From positions 4,464,001 through 4,528,000 of the forward strand of contig JAWZSP010000001.1 in assembly GCA_034401135.1 (NCBI GenBank): a DNA stretch of 64,000 nucleotides, given 5' to 3'. Position numbers and translations under genes: made by a program. The first letter of the stretch is position 1; each line of letters opens with the position of its first letter. This DNA is from Volutella citrinella. Taxonomy: Eukaryota > Ascomycota > Sordariomycetes > Hypocreales > Nectriaceae. The notes under the pieces were generated by a model. The model was given only the letters and a program-made list of their open reading frames with translations, was not told the DNA's origin and did no database searches. This document shows, one piece after another, positions 48,927-59,028 of the stretch.

Positions 48927-50048
48927 ATGGGTCTCAGGAACATACCCGGCTGGGAGGCTTGCCAGAAGCTAGCCAGATGCCTCATCAGGACGCCGAGTCC
49001 TCGGCCTCTACAGAACCAAGATTGCAACATGCTTCAGCTACCGCCCGAGTTGCTGTTGCTCATCGCAGAGGAACTCCCACTGCCAAACCGCGTGGCCCTT
49101 GCGGAAACATGCACGTCGATGCGGAACGTGCTGCGTCCTACAGGCGGTGCCATCCGCAACCTGAGTCGAGAGCAATACCTCGAGTATCTCACCTGTCATG
49201 CCCGGGAGATGCCTGACCACTGGGTGTGCGAGCTGTGCATGTCCATCCACCGGGCCATGAAGCGCGACGACCCCAAGGACCCATGGCATACAAAGTGCCC
49301 GCTCGGATGGAAGCTGTCGTCGAACCGCAACGGCTACTACGGCTTCCATTCGTACAAGATCAGCCATCGCCACGTCCAGCTGACGCTCAAGTACTCCCGG
49401 GCGGACCTGAACAGACAGAGGAAGAAGCACCTCGACAAGTTGCTGGCCCCTTATGAAGCTGAGGTCAACACTCACCCGGGGTTCCTCAGCCCGGTGGATG
49501 TTCGATATTCAGCCAAGCCCGTGATCTCCCAGGACAGGTATCTCCTGCAGTCAACCTGGGAGTTTGAGCAGCACTGGGACAGCGTCTCGCCGTCGTCGCT
49601 GGGCTTGTTGAGAATCTGCCAGCACCAGTGCATCTACAACGGAGACATGGCCGAGTTTCTCTCGCGGGCGCCCGACATTGTGAGCCTGGTGCTCAGCGGG
49701 ACGACGCGCAAGCTCCTCAGGTCGGGGGTCGACTCCATCGTGGACTTTGTGGCCAACTATCCCACCCAGCCAAGCCATGCCCTGTCGACGGTCCTCGATA
49801 ACGCCTTTGCGGCTGGCGGCGGCGAGGTGAGAGGCGCCTGTCCTCATTGCCCGACCGACTTTGCCGTCCAGGCGACTGCGGAGAGGGCCGTGGTTCGTGT
49901 ATGGCAGGATTTCGGCGGCGAGGGCTCCCCGCTCGACCCGGCCTGGCGGGTTCATGTGTTTGGGTACTGTGGCCCTCGGAAGAGGGTCACTGTAAGTCAT
50001 GTACCCGGGAGCATCCGGGACCAATACACGCGGGCCGTGATAGAGTAG
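48927..50048 (+). CDS. F-box domain protein
   Basis: A single exon of 373 residues. The F-box lies at about residues 36-75: LQLPPELLLLIAEELPLPNR then VALAETCTSMRNVLRP. F-box proteins bind Skp1 and bring substrates to SCF ubiquitin ligases. The rest carries Cys pairs (WVCELCMS, ACPHCPTD), but their spacing does not give a known zinc finger, and no leucine-rich or WD repeats are visible, so the substrate is unknown. The ATG at 49029 directly ahead of the F-box (MLQLPPELL) is an alternative start; proteins of this fungal F-box group often begin near the box. A T-tract lies in the leader. Confidence 0.8.
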   Translation: MGLRNIPGWEACQKLARCLIRTPSPRPLQNQDCNMLQLPPELLLLIAEELPLPNRVALAETCTSMRNVLRPTGGAIRNLSREQYLEYLTCHAREMPDHWVCELCMSIHRAMKRDDPKDPWHTKCPLGWKLSSNRNGYYGFHSYKISHRHVQLTLKYSRADLNRQRKKHLDKLLAPYEAEVNTHPGFLSPVDVRYSAKPVISQDRYLLQSTWEFEQHWDSVSPSSLGLLRICQHQCIYNGDMAEFLSRAPDIVSLVLSGTTRKLLRSGVDSIVDFVANYPTQPSHALSTVLDNAFAAGGGEVRGACPHCPTDFAVQATAERAVVRVWQDFGGEGSPLDPAWRVHVFGYCGPRKRVTVSHVPGSIRDQYTRAVIE

Positions 50049-52318
50049 TCGTTGCTGTTGTCCGAAGCATGCTATGCGTGCCATTGGACTCCTTTTCAAA
50101 GGGGTTTGCAACAGACACTCTATGAAAAACAGCCATTGCCCCGGCCGCACATGGATTGTAGTGTATCAAGCCTGGCGGCAAATTCCACGGAATGCGGCTG
50201 GCAACAAGCAAATAGAAGAAGCAATGGGCTAGGAGCACTTACAGCCAGCACGAGGGCTGAACGCAACAAGAGCACGGCCCGCCACCGGGGAGCGAATTGC
50301 TTGGGCGGCTGTGAAAGCAAGGGAGACGGGGTGTTTAATATCCAAGGATCATGGGGGAAAGTGTCGTTATTGTTTTTTGTGTGTTTTGGCTTCTGCGCCA
50401 GGGTTTGGAGATGGGATGACAGCGGAAGCACTCCGCGTCCTCTCGGGACACACGGGCACCCGGCACAAGGGATGCTTCGGCAGGTTGGCGGGCCTCCTGT
50501 ACACTAGACACTTTGGCGTTGTGGCGAATTAATTAACAGAGCTGAAGGTTGGCAGGGATTCAATCGAGACATTCTGCACGCATGGCCCCCTGGGTCTCTC
50601 GGCCGTCCACCTGACGCAAGGATCTTGGGCGTGGTGCCGAGTAAGACTTTGATTACATTTGAGATGTAGCGTCACTGGAATCCTGCTCTCCTTGCCTCAT
50701 ATCGAACAATATATCGCTGGAAGCAGGGTCAATGGCGAGCTGGGAAATACGAAAGCTGTCCCGTCTACAAACTGCTTACGGCCCGCCATACTTTGACCAC
50801 TGGAGCTGCCTGCAGTTAAACTGTGGGAGCAATGGAGCATTGGCAGGCTTGGTCCGCTTACAATGGAACCTCCGCAGCTTGACGTGAGCCTAACCCGCCA
50901 TCATCTGGTGGGCCTGCTGCCCCGTTCACTTTTGACTTTGTGTCCTGGCGGCTGAAGTCAGGGGTCTCTAGTGTCACGTCACACCACTGACTGGCGCCCT
51001 GGCCTTGACCGATGGGGCAGTAAGCAAGGGGCAACCAGCACCGTGACCCAGTGGCCTGGGCCGGACCGCTGGGCGATCATCGTCCAGGGTCAACCATCTG
51101 CCCGTGTTTCTCGTTCCCGCGAATGGAGCTGCATTTGTTTGTTTGCATTATTACGCCGCGACCCTGGCCCGGAGCGATCCGACGCCTTCCTGGTCGTCGT
51201 GGGGAGAATTGCTTTCCATCTGATGAAAGCATGAGACGTGAATGAAGGATCATTCCCCTACTACTGGCGCGACCGATGCCTATCGGTACCTTGCCTGGGC
51301 TAGTTGGGCAAGAGGCGCTCGGGAGTTCCCTTGGCTTGGATAGTGGGACCCTCGGCCACCTTTAATTCTATTCTTCTACATAGCCCGGGGTAACCCATCA
51401 GCTCCCAGCACCTCACGCTACACATGAGGCAGCCGGACCTTGACTACTTCCTCGCTACTATGCACTGGGCGATGCTAGAGTGTCGGCCTGTCGTGGTAAG
51501 CTGGCATAGCCGCACGACGACCGCATAAGTGTCGACCTGCAGCCTCCCTCGTGTCCTCTGGGCTCACCACATCGCGTTTCATGTCTCTGGTGCTTGTTGA
51601 TGCTTGCTGCTTGGCGGCCTGGGCATCGGTTGGCGCTGCGTCGCCCGTTTGATTGCAGCTGAGACGAGGCGCCTGCGCAGACGGCCATACTCCATTCCAT
51701 TCCCTCCGCTCTCTGGGGCCCTCGGGCGCCTCGCCGGGCTGCATGGGCCCTAAAAAGCCACACGTTTGAGAGAGATGGCCATGGCCGCTTGGACCAGCAT
51801 GCGCGTTCTGCCAATCGCTGCGCAGTCCTGCTGGGAGCGGAGGTTTGATGGAGATGGAGGAGGCGGCTGTGCGGAGCCTGCTGCTGATCGATCGGGTCCC
51901 TAATTGGAAATGTTGGTGGTCCGGGCATGTACCGACTGACTGGCCCATGCCGCCGGCTGCTCAAGAAGTATATCATGGCCAGGCCAGCCATCTTGACACC
52001 CTCTTTTCGTCTGCCAGTTCTTGCTCATCATTGCCTGCTCTCTCTGTCTCTCCTTCTCCTTTATTTTCACAATCAGGTGTTGAGAACCTGTTCTTGTGCT
52101 TCCTTTCTCTGTCGCTCCTTAGGACTTTTACAGTCTTTGTCCTTCTTTTCAACTTGTCACTGCTAAGATAAGGCACCTTGACCCTCCTTTGCTCGAGAAT
52201 CAACCCATACTTCTTGCTGTGTTTAACAGGAAACCGGTTTTCCTCTTGACGTACTTGGTTTCAACCCTTTCGAACCTGTTGTTGCCTTCCGCTAGCTCGC
52301 AAACCATCGCTATCAACC
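50049..52318. other. 2.3 kb without a recognisable gene; right end is the LPMO promoter
   Basis: No domain-bearing frame. A 177-codon minus frame (51458-51991) is not credible. From about 52000 to 52318 the + strand is T/C-rich, a normal promoter and leader for the secreted enzyme. No TATA box is clear. Confidence 0.5.
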
Positions 52319-53870
52319 ATGAAGCTGCTCAACCTCCTGAGCCTGGCCTCGGTGACAAGTGCCCACACTTTGTTCACGACTCTGTACATCGATGGCGAGA
52401 ACCAGGGCGACGGAACCTGTGTTCGTCAGCCCAGCGATGGCAAGACAGCAAACTCCCCCATCTACCCGCTGAAGGGCGACGCCATGGCCTGTGGTACGTG
52501 GATCAACAACTCATCCATAACTCATTCAAGATTCACTGACACCCAAGCTTCCTCCAGGTGAAAATGGAAACACCCCAGTTCAGTACACGTGCCCTGCTCC
52601 CAGCGGTGCCCAATTGACCTTCCAGTTCCGCATGTCGCCCTCCTACTCCCAGCCGGGTGCGATTGCCGAAGGCCACAAGGGTCCCTGTACCGTCTATGTC
52701 AAGAAGGTTAGGGATATGCAGAACGACTCTGCCTCTGGTGATGGCTGGTTCAAGATCTGGGAGGACGGATACAACGAGAAGGATGGCCAGTGGTGCACTG
52801 ACCGTCTCATCAAGAACGGCGGCTTGCTCTCCGTCAACATGCCCACCGGTCTCCCTTCAGGCTACTACCTGTTCCGCCCCGAGGTTCTTGCTCTGCATGC
52901 TGCTTCCAAGGGCGACCCTCAGTTCTACACCAGCTGTGCACAAATCTTTGTCGAGAATGGCCCAGAGGGCGAGCTCCAGATTCCCGAGAAGAACCAAGTC
53001 AGCATCCCCGGCTATCTCGACGGCTCCGAGCCTGGCCTCAGCTTCAACATCTACGAGAAGCCCATGAAGACGTATACCATTCCTGGTCCCGAGGTGTACG
53101 TCCCCGCGTCGTCCGTGTCTGGTAACAAACAGGTTCAGGCCAGTGGCAAGGTCCCCAGCGACTGTCTCGCAAAGAACGCCAACTGGTGCGGCAAGCCCAT
53201 TGGACAGTACTCTGGCCAGAAGGCCTGTTGGGCGGCAGCGGACGGGTGTTGGAAGCAGGGGCAAACCTGCTGGGATAGCGCTCCCCCTTCCGGCGGCTCT
53301 GGGTGCAAGACCTGGAATGACTATTGCAAGGCGCTTGGAGACTCTTGCAAGGCCGGCAACTACGAGGGCCCGCCTCGGTTCACTGGCAAGGAGATCTTTG
53401 CTCAGAGCCCCGGTCCCTGCCCTTCGCCATACATCACCTTTGATACGACTGATGTGACCAAGGGCGGCTCGCAGAAGGAGGGCAACGAGTCCACCAACGT
53501 GTACGAGGCACCAAAGGCTACCACCATTAAGGCTCCCGAGTCGAGCAAGACCGGTGTTCCCGAGGCCGGGGAGACGGATTCCGGCGAATCCGGTAATGGC
53601 CAGAACCCCGAGCAGCCCACGACGACGACAAAGTCAGATCCCAACCCGGCCACGAATATCTACAAGGAGACCCCGACGAAGACGTACCCGGTTGATGAGA
53701 AGACCCCCTTCATCTCGGAGGACGGCCGATGCGGTGGTAGCACGGGCGCAGGCTGTGCCGGAAGCACGTACGGCGACTGCTGCTCGCGTGACGGCTACTG
53801 CGGCCGTAAGAAGAAGCACTGCGGCTGTGGGTGCCAGTCCGCGTTTGGGCTGTGCGGTCGCCGCCGATGA
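52319..53870 (+). CDS. Secreted AA9 lytic polysaccharide monooxygenase with C-terminal CBM18-like chitin-binding module
   Basis: Exons 52319-52493 and 52558-53870 (64-nt intron) encode 495 residues. A 15-residue signal peptide (MKLLNLLSLASVTSA) precedes the mature N-terminal His (HTLFTTLYID), the first copper ligand. The second ligand is in EGHKGPCTVYV (residue 98 of the precursor). The family motif LHAASKGDPQFYTSCAQIFV gives the axial Tyr (182) and second-shell His (172). AA9 enzymes cut cellulose and some hemicelluloses oxidatively. After the catalytic domain come an unassigned Cys-rich module (about residues 258-330, WCGKPIGQYSGQKACWAAAD onward), a Pro/Thr/Ser linker, and a C-terminal hevein-like module (about 447-495, CCSRDGYCG and CGCGCQSAFGLCG). 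That module is chitin-binding CBM18 by its cysteines; one aromatic site (YCG) is present. CBM1 is the usual AA9 partner, so this architecture is uncommon. Confidence 0.9.
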
Positions 53871-55188
53871 GGGCGTCCGTCACGATGTTCGTTACGGCGT
53901 GGCCTTTACTGACACGCCTCTACTGCGAGGAGCGTTGGCTCTTCCCATCTTCAATTCGTGTGTGTGTAAGATGATTTATGATTCCACAATTTTCGACTGG
54001 TGAGAGATTTAAAAAGAGAAACGGCCCTTGAGGCGGCGCGGAGGGAATATTGGTCCATAGCTGCCTGTCCTATTGCGGACATGCCCTGCAATGAAAGACC
54101 AAATTGCCCTCTTATATGTATCATTGTGTGTGATCAAGTGATGACCTGCGAAAAGCAAGTACCGTCCAAGCTGAATTATAAATTTCCGAAAAAAGAAAGA
54201 TGTTCCATTCCTTGGAAGGGGGCTTTGGGGGGCTTGACATGCCAGGACTTGACTGGTTGATCATCTTCTCATGTGAGATCGTTTAAAGCTGAAAGTACGG
54301 ATACCTGCCTACTTAGGAAGCTATATCACTAAATTTACTTTACAGGACGCCCCAAAGGCTTGGGGCGCCGCACCGCGTAGACAAATCCGGCAAGCGAAGA
54401 TGGAATGGGAGGCCCAATTAGGTTTCATATTGTTAATCACGCCCAAGGCTCAACAGAACGGATGAACGGAAGGACGGATATCGGATACCACGACCATGGA
54501 AGCTTCAGATCGACTGTTCTCTAAGTGCGTGCTAGCGGTTGGCGGATGGGCTCCGAGAGGCAGAATCAACCATACCCCTGCTGCATGAAGAACGAAAAGC
54601 CTCGCGGCATCCATGCAAGCCGACTTGCACCAGGCTCGCCGTTGACCTAGTTAGACCGATCGGCCGGCATCACTAGCAGCTGCCCTGCTGGTATCCGAAA
54701 CTCTCCCGAGCCTCTCCCGGACGGTGAGTTTGGTGGTCGGCTGCTAATTCCACTAACTGCCCCGCGGCCGCTTGGGTTGAAGCCGCCGTCGAGACTTAAA
54801 ATTAGAGCAGCAGGCTGTCGACAACCACACCTCGTCGAATTCCTCCTGGCGCGGGCTCCAAGCCATGGCGGCAGGGCCGATCCCATGTGCAAAACGAGGC
54901 GTGTTCGAGGCGCGAAGTAGCGGCATGTCGTTGGTTCTCGTCCCAAGATTCGACGGCTAGCACGGGGCTTGCGTATAGAGCTAGGATAATGTGTGTGTGT
55001 GTGTGTGTGTGTATTTATATACGTCCGCCCTCCCGCCGCCCATTCCTTTGTCCCAACTCTGCGGTGGGAAGAGAAGAGAAGAGAGTCTAGGTGCGCTGGG
55101 CGAACTGGACAGACACTTGCACAGCATCTCCCGGCCTGGGGCTTCGTGAGGCCGCACTCGCGCCCCTGGGTTTCAGACACATCATCAA
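53871..55188. other. 1.3 kb without a recognisable gene; GC hairpin and GT repeat
   Basis: Contains the LPMO 3' region. A perfect GC-rich inverted repeat has arms CGCCCCAA (54348-54355) and TTGGGGCG (54360-54367) around four bases. A GT microsatellite lies at 54991-55012, about 180 bp before the next start. Confidence 0.6.
54991..55012. repeat. Dinucleotide microsatellite (GT)11
   Basis: Eleven uninterrupted GT units, preceded by AT and followed by ATTTATATA. It lies in the upstream region of the two-helix membrane protein gene and may vary in length between strains. Confidence 0.95.
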
Positions 55189-55718
55189 ATGAGCGGCAGA
55201 GGCCAAGGGTCTCGATCCAGCGACGAGCATGGTAAGTCATTCGGTCCCTATGATTGGTCCAGCGATTATGCATACGCGCTGCGCTCTCGTGTCCAAAGAT
55301 CAACCAAGCGTCCTTGGCTGTGGCTGGTGTTTGATATTGGCATGTTGGCAGCAACGATGGCGCTGGAAATAGCAGTAACTGATACCATACCTCTGCAGGA
55401 CACGCATCAGAGGCTTACTACATCGACTCGGATGGCCTGCCACGCGGTGTATCTACACACATGAGGACGCGCGATCTCATCGGCCTGCTGGTCTTGGTGG
55501 TTGGGTATGCCTGCATCCTCATCAGGCTGCTCCTGACGGCGGCGGACAAGAGCTGGCGGGGCTGGGAAGGGGCCGAGGCGTACGACCTCTGCCTCCTCGT
55601 CTTCGCGGTGCTGCTCACCATCGGAAATCTCTGCATCATGTACAACATGATCCGTTGGTGGCGCCAACTGCGCCGGCTCAGGCGGGCGGACGAGAGGGAT
55701 TCGAATGCGACTGCCTGA
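55189..55718 (+). CDS. Small two-helix membrane protein, function unknown
   Basis: Exons 55189-55231 and 55399-55718 (167-nt intron, GTAAGT..TGCAG) encode 120 residues. The N-terminus is polar (MSGRGQGSRSSDEHGHASEA, then YYIDSDGLPRGV). Two transmembrane helices follow: DLIGLLVLVVGYACILIRLL and LCLLVFAVLLTIGNLCIMYN, separated by a short polar loop with KSWRGWEGAEAYD. The C-terminus is Arg-rich (RWWRQLRRLRR), so by the positive-inside rule it faces the cytosol. I recognise no family. The correct N-terminus only appears after splicing; either exon alone gives a misleading protein. Confidence 0.75.
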
Positions 55719-57287
55719 TGGAGTGGGCCGCCGGGCCCCCCGAAGGAAAACGGCTCCGTGTGGATCGCGGACGAGCGACGCTGGCAGACGGGCGGAAAGG
55801 ACGGGCAAAGGCGGCCGCCTCGCCGGGTGCAACTGGAGGCGGTGGGTGGTGGTGGTGGTGGTGGTGGTGGTGGTGATAATGATTCCCAATCCGAGGGAAG
55901 CCTCGGGGTTGCTCAATTCAGAGATACACGCGCGTGTAATGTCGACAGGGAAGGTGCTGGGAGAGGGAGCAACAAGCTTTAGGAATACCAGGGGACATGA
56001 CATTGCGCACTTGGCTCAGCGATTTACTATGAGACTGCCATAGCTCGGCGGCCAAAACAAATTTACGTCAAGATTTTCACTCCACCCGCATCCCGTACAA
56101 GTCTTCTCTCAAGCTGTTCGCAATGGTCTATGAGAGACTGAGGGGCTCCCACAAACGCCCAGCTGGCCTGCAACTGACACATTGTTGGGGTGTTGGTGCC
56201 TCCTTGGTACCTGACGGTCCTAACGACCCGACCAGCCTGTGAACTGGTCCGCTAGATGGATATCCGTCTTATTCGCTGATGGCGGACTCCATGGTCCGGT
56301 GGCCATTTCTTCCGTCGTGCGGTCCCACGCTGGGAGCCTACCCGAGGCACCAACTCAAGGAATCATGGAGATTCCATAGGCCTGTGTGGGAGGCGGTGCC
56401 CAAGATACCTCACGCTGGCTACTACTAGTCGTCATGGATGGAGAGGGTAATTACTGCAGTCGGCGCCGCAGTCCGTGCCGTCATCGTTGGGTCTACCACG
56501 TGTATTAAGCGCCTCCATGTGACCGGGCCAGGAGGGCAAAAGTAAACAGTCCTGTGCTAATGCAGGTGCCTGTCCGCTGAAGGGCAGCCTAGATCAATGG
56601 AGAAGCCACCAGAGAGGCCCGCGGGTTGTGGCAGAGGAGCAACCCATGGCAGGCAGCGGGCTCTCAGTCTTATCACCCTCAGCACTCTCGGGACGCTCCC
56701 AGACTCCCAGTGCTCCCCTGGAGGACAATGGCCAAGCACTAATTCTGGCACTATCAGCGATCCACCAGCACCATCGCCTACGCTAATGTCCCACCCATCC
56801 TTTCCTTCCTTCCTGAGGTGCCTGGCCGGCGGCTGGCTGGCCCGTCCCATCCCCATTCAATCATTCAGGCAGTTTATCATTCATCCCATCCGCGCCCGCC
56901 GCCCCCATCCTCCGCCACATTCACGCCCACTCCAATCCGCCCCCCATCACCGCCCAGGTCGAAGCAGCCGCTTCTTTCTCTCGCGGGACATCGTCATCGC
57001 CTCCGCCATCGACACCAACATCGCTCACACCTTATTACGCCAGCAGTCAATAGGGAAGTCGAGTCAACCGCCAACAGTCAACTGCCGAAGCCCACCAGTC
57101 CCAACCCCTGGTCATTGTCACCGCCGTTGGTGTCGTCTCTCCCGCCACGTCCTGCGAGCAGCCGCCGCCAACTGTCCACTCTACTCCTCCACTCCGCTCC
57201 ACTTCAACTCGTCGTCCTCGTCAGTCATCGGCATCGTCGTCCTCCAAACACCGACTCCCCTCCAACTCCTCACCGCCGCCGCCCACC
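55719..57287. other. Intergenic and long pyrimidine-rich leader of SEC4
   Basis: Starts with a GGT microsatellite at 55845-55875 in the 3' region of the membrane-protein gene. From about 56800 to 57287 the + strand is dominated by C and T (CCACC, CTCC). No protein-coding gene is evident apart from the leader of SEC4. Confidence 0.55.
55845..55875. repeat. Trinucleotide microsatellite (GGT)n
   Basis: About ten GGT units with one irregularity at the left end, about 130 bp after the stop of the small membrane protein and probably in its 3' UTR. Confidence 0.9.
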
Positions 57288-58389
57288 ATGTCCAATAATC
57301 GCAACTACGATTTTCTGGTACGATTCGACGCCCTCCCCACTCCCGCTCCCGCCGTCGTTGTCGCTGCCGCCACTGCAGCCGCCGCCACGGTCGCAGTCGC
57401 ATTGTCAATCTGCGCAGTGTTCCCCCCTCCCTCCCCTGCAGCTGCTGCAGCCCCCATCTTCGACAGCGTCCCGTGGCGGCAGCACCAGCAACGGCGGGAG
57501 CAATCACAGCAGCAAGAAACTCGTACCCGAGTTGCTGCCATGGCTTCCGGCCGAACATGTGGACGCGACGCAGCCTCGTGTCCCTATGCGCTCACTGCTA
57601 ACCTCTTGTCTCCCGCAGATTAAGCTACTCCTGATTGGCGATTCAGGCGTCGGCAAGTCGTGCTGCCTGTTGCGCTTCAGCGAAGACTCCTTTACCCCTT
57701 CCTTCATCACCACCATCGGCATCGACTTCAAGATCAGGACCATTGAGCTCGATGGAAAGCGTGTCAAGCTGCAGATTTGGGACACCGCCGGCCAGGAGCG
57801 GTTCCGCACCATCACCACCGCTTACTACCGCGGTGCCATGGGTATTCTTCTCGTCTACGACGTCACCGATGAGCGCTCCTTCAACAGTATGTTTTTCTCT
57901 CACTGCCTGTTCTGTTCTCGGGGGGCAGCTGCCTTGCGCCTCACCCTCCCCAGGACGACTGACGGACTCCGCCTCCCATGACGGCCCGCCCCCTGATACA
58001 TCATCTAAAACAATGCTTGATTTTTTTTCCTTGCGCTGCGACTTGCTTACGAGATGCTGACTATACGGCCCCTAGACATCCGCACATGGTTCGCGAACGT
58101 AGAACAGCATGCTACCGAGGGCGTCAACAAGATTCTGATTGGAAACAAGTGCGACTGGGAGGAAAAGCGCGTCGTTTCCACCGAACAAGGCCAGGCTCTC
58201 GCCGATGAGCTGGGCATCCCCTTCCTTGAGGTCTCTGCCAAAAGCAACATCAATATCGATAAGGCCTTTTACAGTCTGGCCGCCGACATTAAGAAGCGCC
58301 TCATCGACAACTCCAAGAACGAGCAGCCCTCTGCGAGCGGCGTCAACGTGAGCGATAAGAGCGACAATGGCGGCAGCAAATGCTGCTAA
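57288..58389 (+). CDS. SEC4: Rab GTPase Sec4 (Rab8-type, exocytosis)
   Basis: Exons 57288-57317, 57619-57886 and 58076-58389 encode 203 residues. The first exon gives only [10 protein letters not shown]; introns of 301 and 189 nt follow. The P-loop GDSGVGKS (17-24), effector region [26 protein letters not shown] (64-70), NKCD (123-126) and SAK (153-155) are intact, and the protein ends in KCC for double geranylgeranylation. This matches Sec4/SrgA of filamentous fungi, which drives delivery and tethering of secretory vesicles at the hyphal tip with the exocyst. Ypt1 is ruled out by the effector and C-terminal sequence. The start ATG has a perfect CCACCATG context. Intron 1 also contains an ATG (57586) in frame with exon 2. 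Confidence 0.93.
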
Positions 58390-59028
58390 AGGAGCTATCT
58401 GCCCCCCGGGCGCTTCCGCGTATACCTGTCGCTATTTAAGCCTTGATTTTGTCAACTAGCCCACCGTACATCCGTGTTCCGATTCAGCGTGCTTGCAGAG
58501 GGCCTTTGAGAAATCGATGAGGACGAAGAGGATTGGGAAGTGGAGAAGACTTGTGCAGAGAAAGAGGGCTCGATGGGGAACTATATTACATCGAGCGAGG
58601 AGGGGGTCGTTGACGTCGATGCGGGAGGGAACGATAGCGAGACCCGTGCGTCAAAGTGAAGAGGGCGGCATTTTCGGCCACCAGAGGTGTACGGAGACAT
58701 ACCAACACTATCACACGGGAGGCTTGGGTCATGTGTATTCGTTCTTGGCCGGCCTCTCCACCCTTTTAGAGAGCAAATATGGTCTGGAGTTTCGGTTTTT
58801 GATCTGGGTCTAATACACGCTTGCTACCATTCTGCGTCCATGTGCTGTATCCCACCCTGTTTTCTGGTTTGCTTGGGGATCATGGTGAGGTCGAAGTGCC
58901 GGAAGCCTGGCAACTATAGGAAACAGCAGGATTGTGATTGATCAATGGCGAAGGCTGTCTGTGAATGCAGAAATGAGTAGTATTCTTGTTTATTCATCGT
59001 CTCTCTTACAATTCCCTATCTTACTATT
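58390..59028. other. Convergent intergenic region
   Basis: 3' ends of SEC4 and the minus-strand unknown gene. Nothing further is recognised. Confidence 0.5.

Noticed and set aside
54991..55012. GT repeat considered as part of a CRISPR-like or mobile element
   Set aside because: Simple dinucleotide slippage repeat with no spacers, no terminal repeats and no transposase nearby.
56818..57981. 387-codon frame covering SEC4 exon 2
   Set aside because: It begins without an ATG in the C/T-rich leader and reads through intron 1 and into intron 2. The spliced Sec4 model explains the conserved part.
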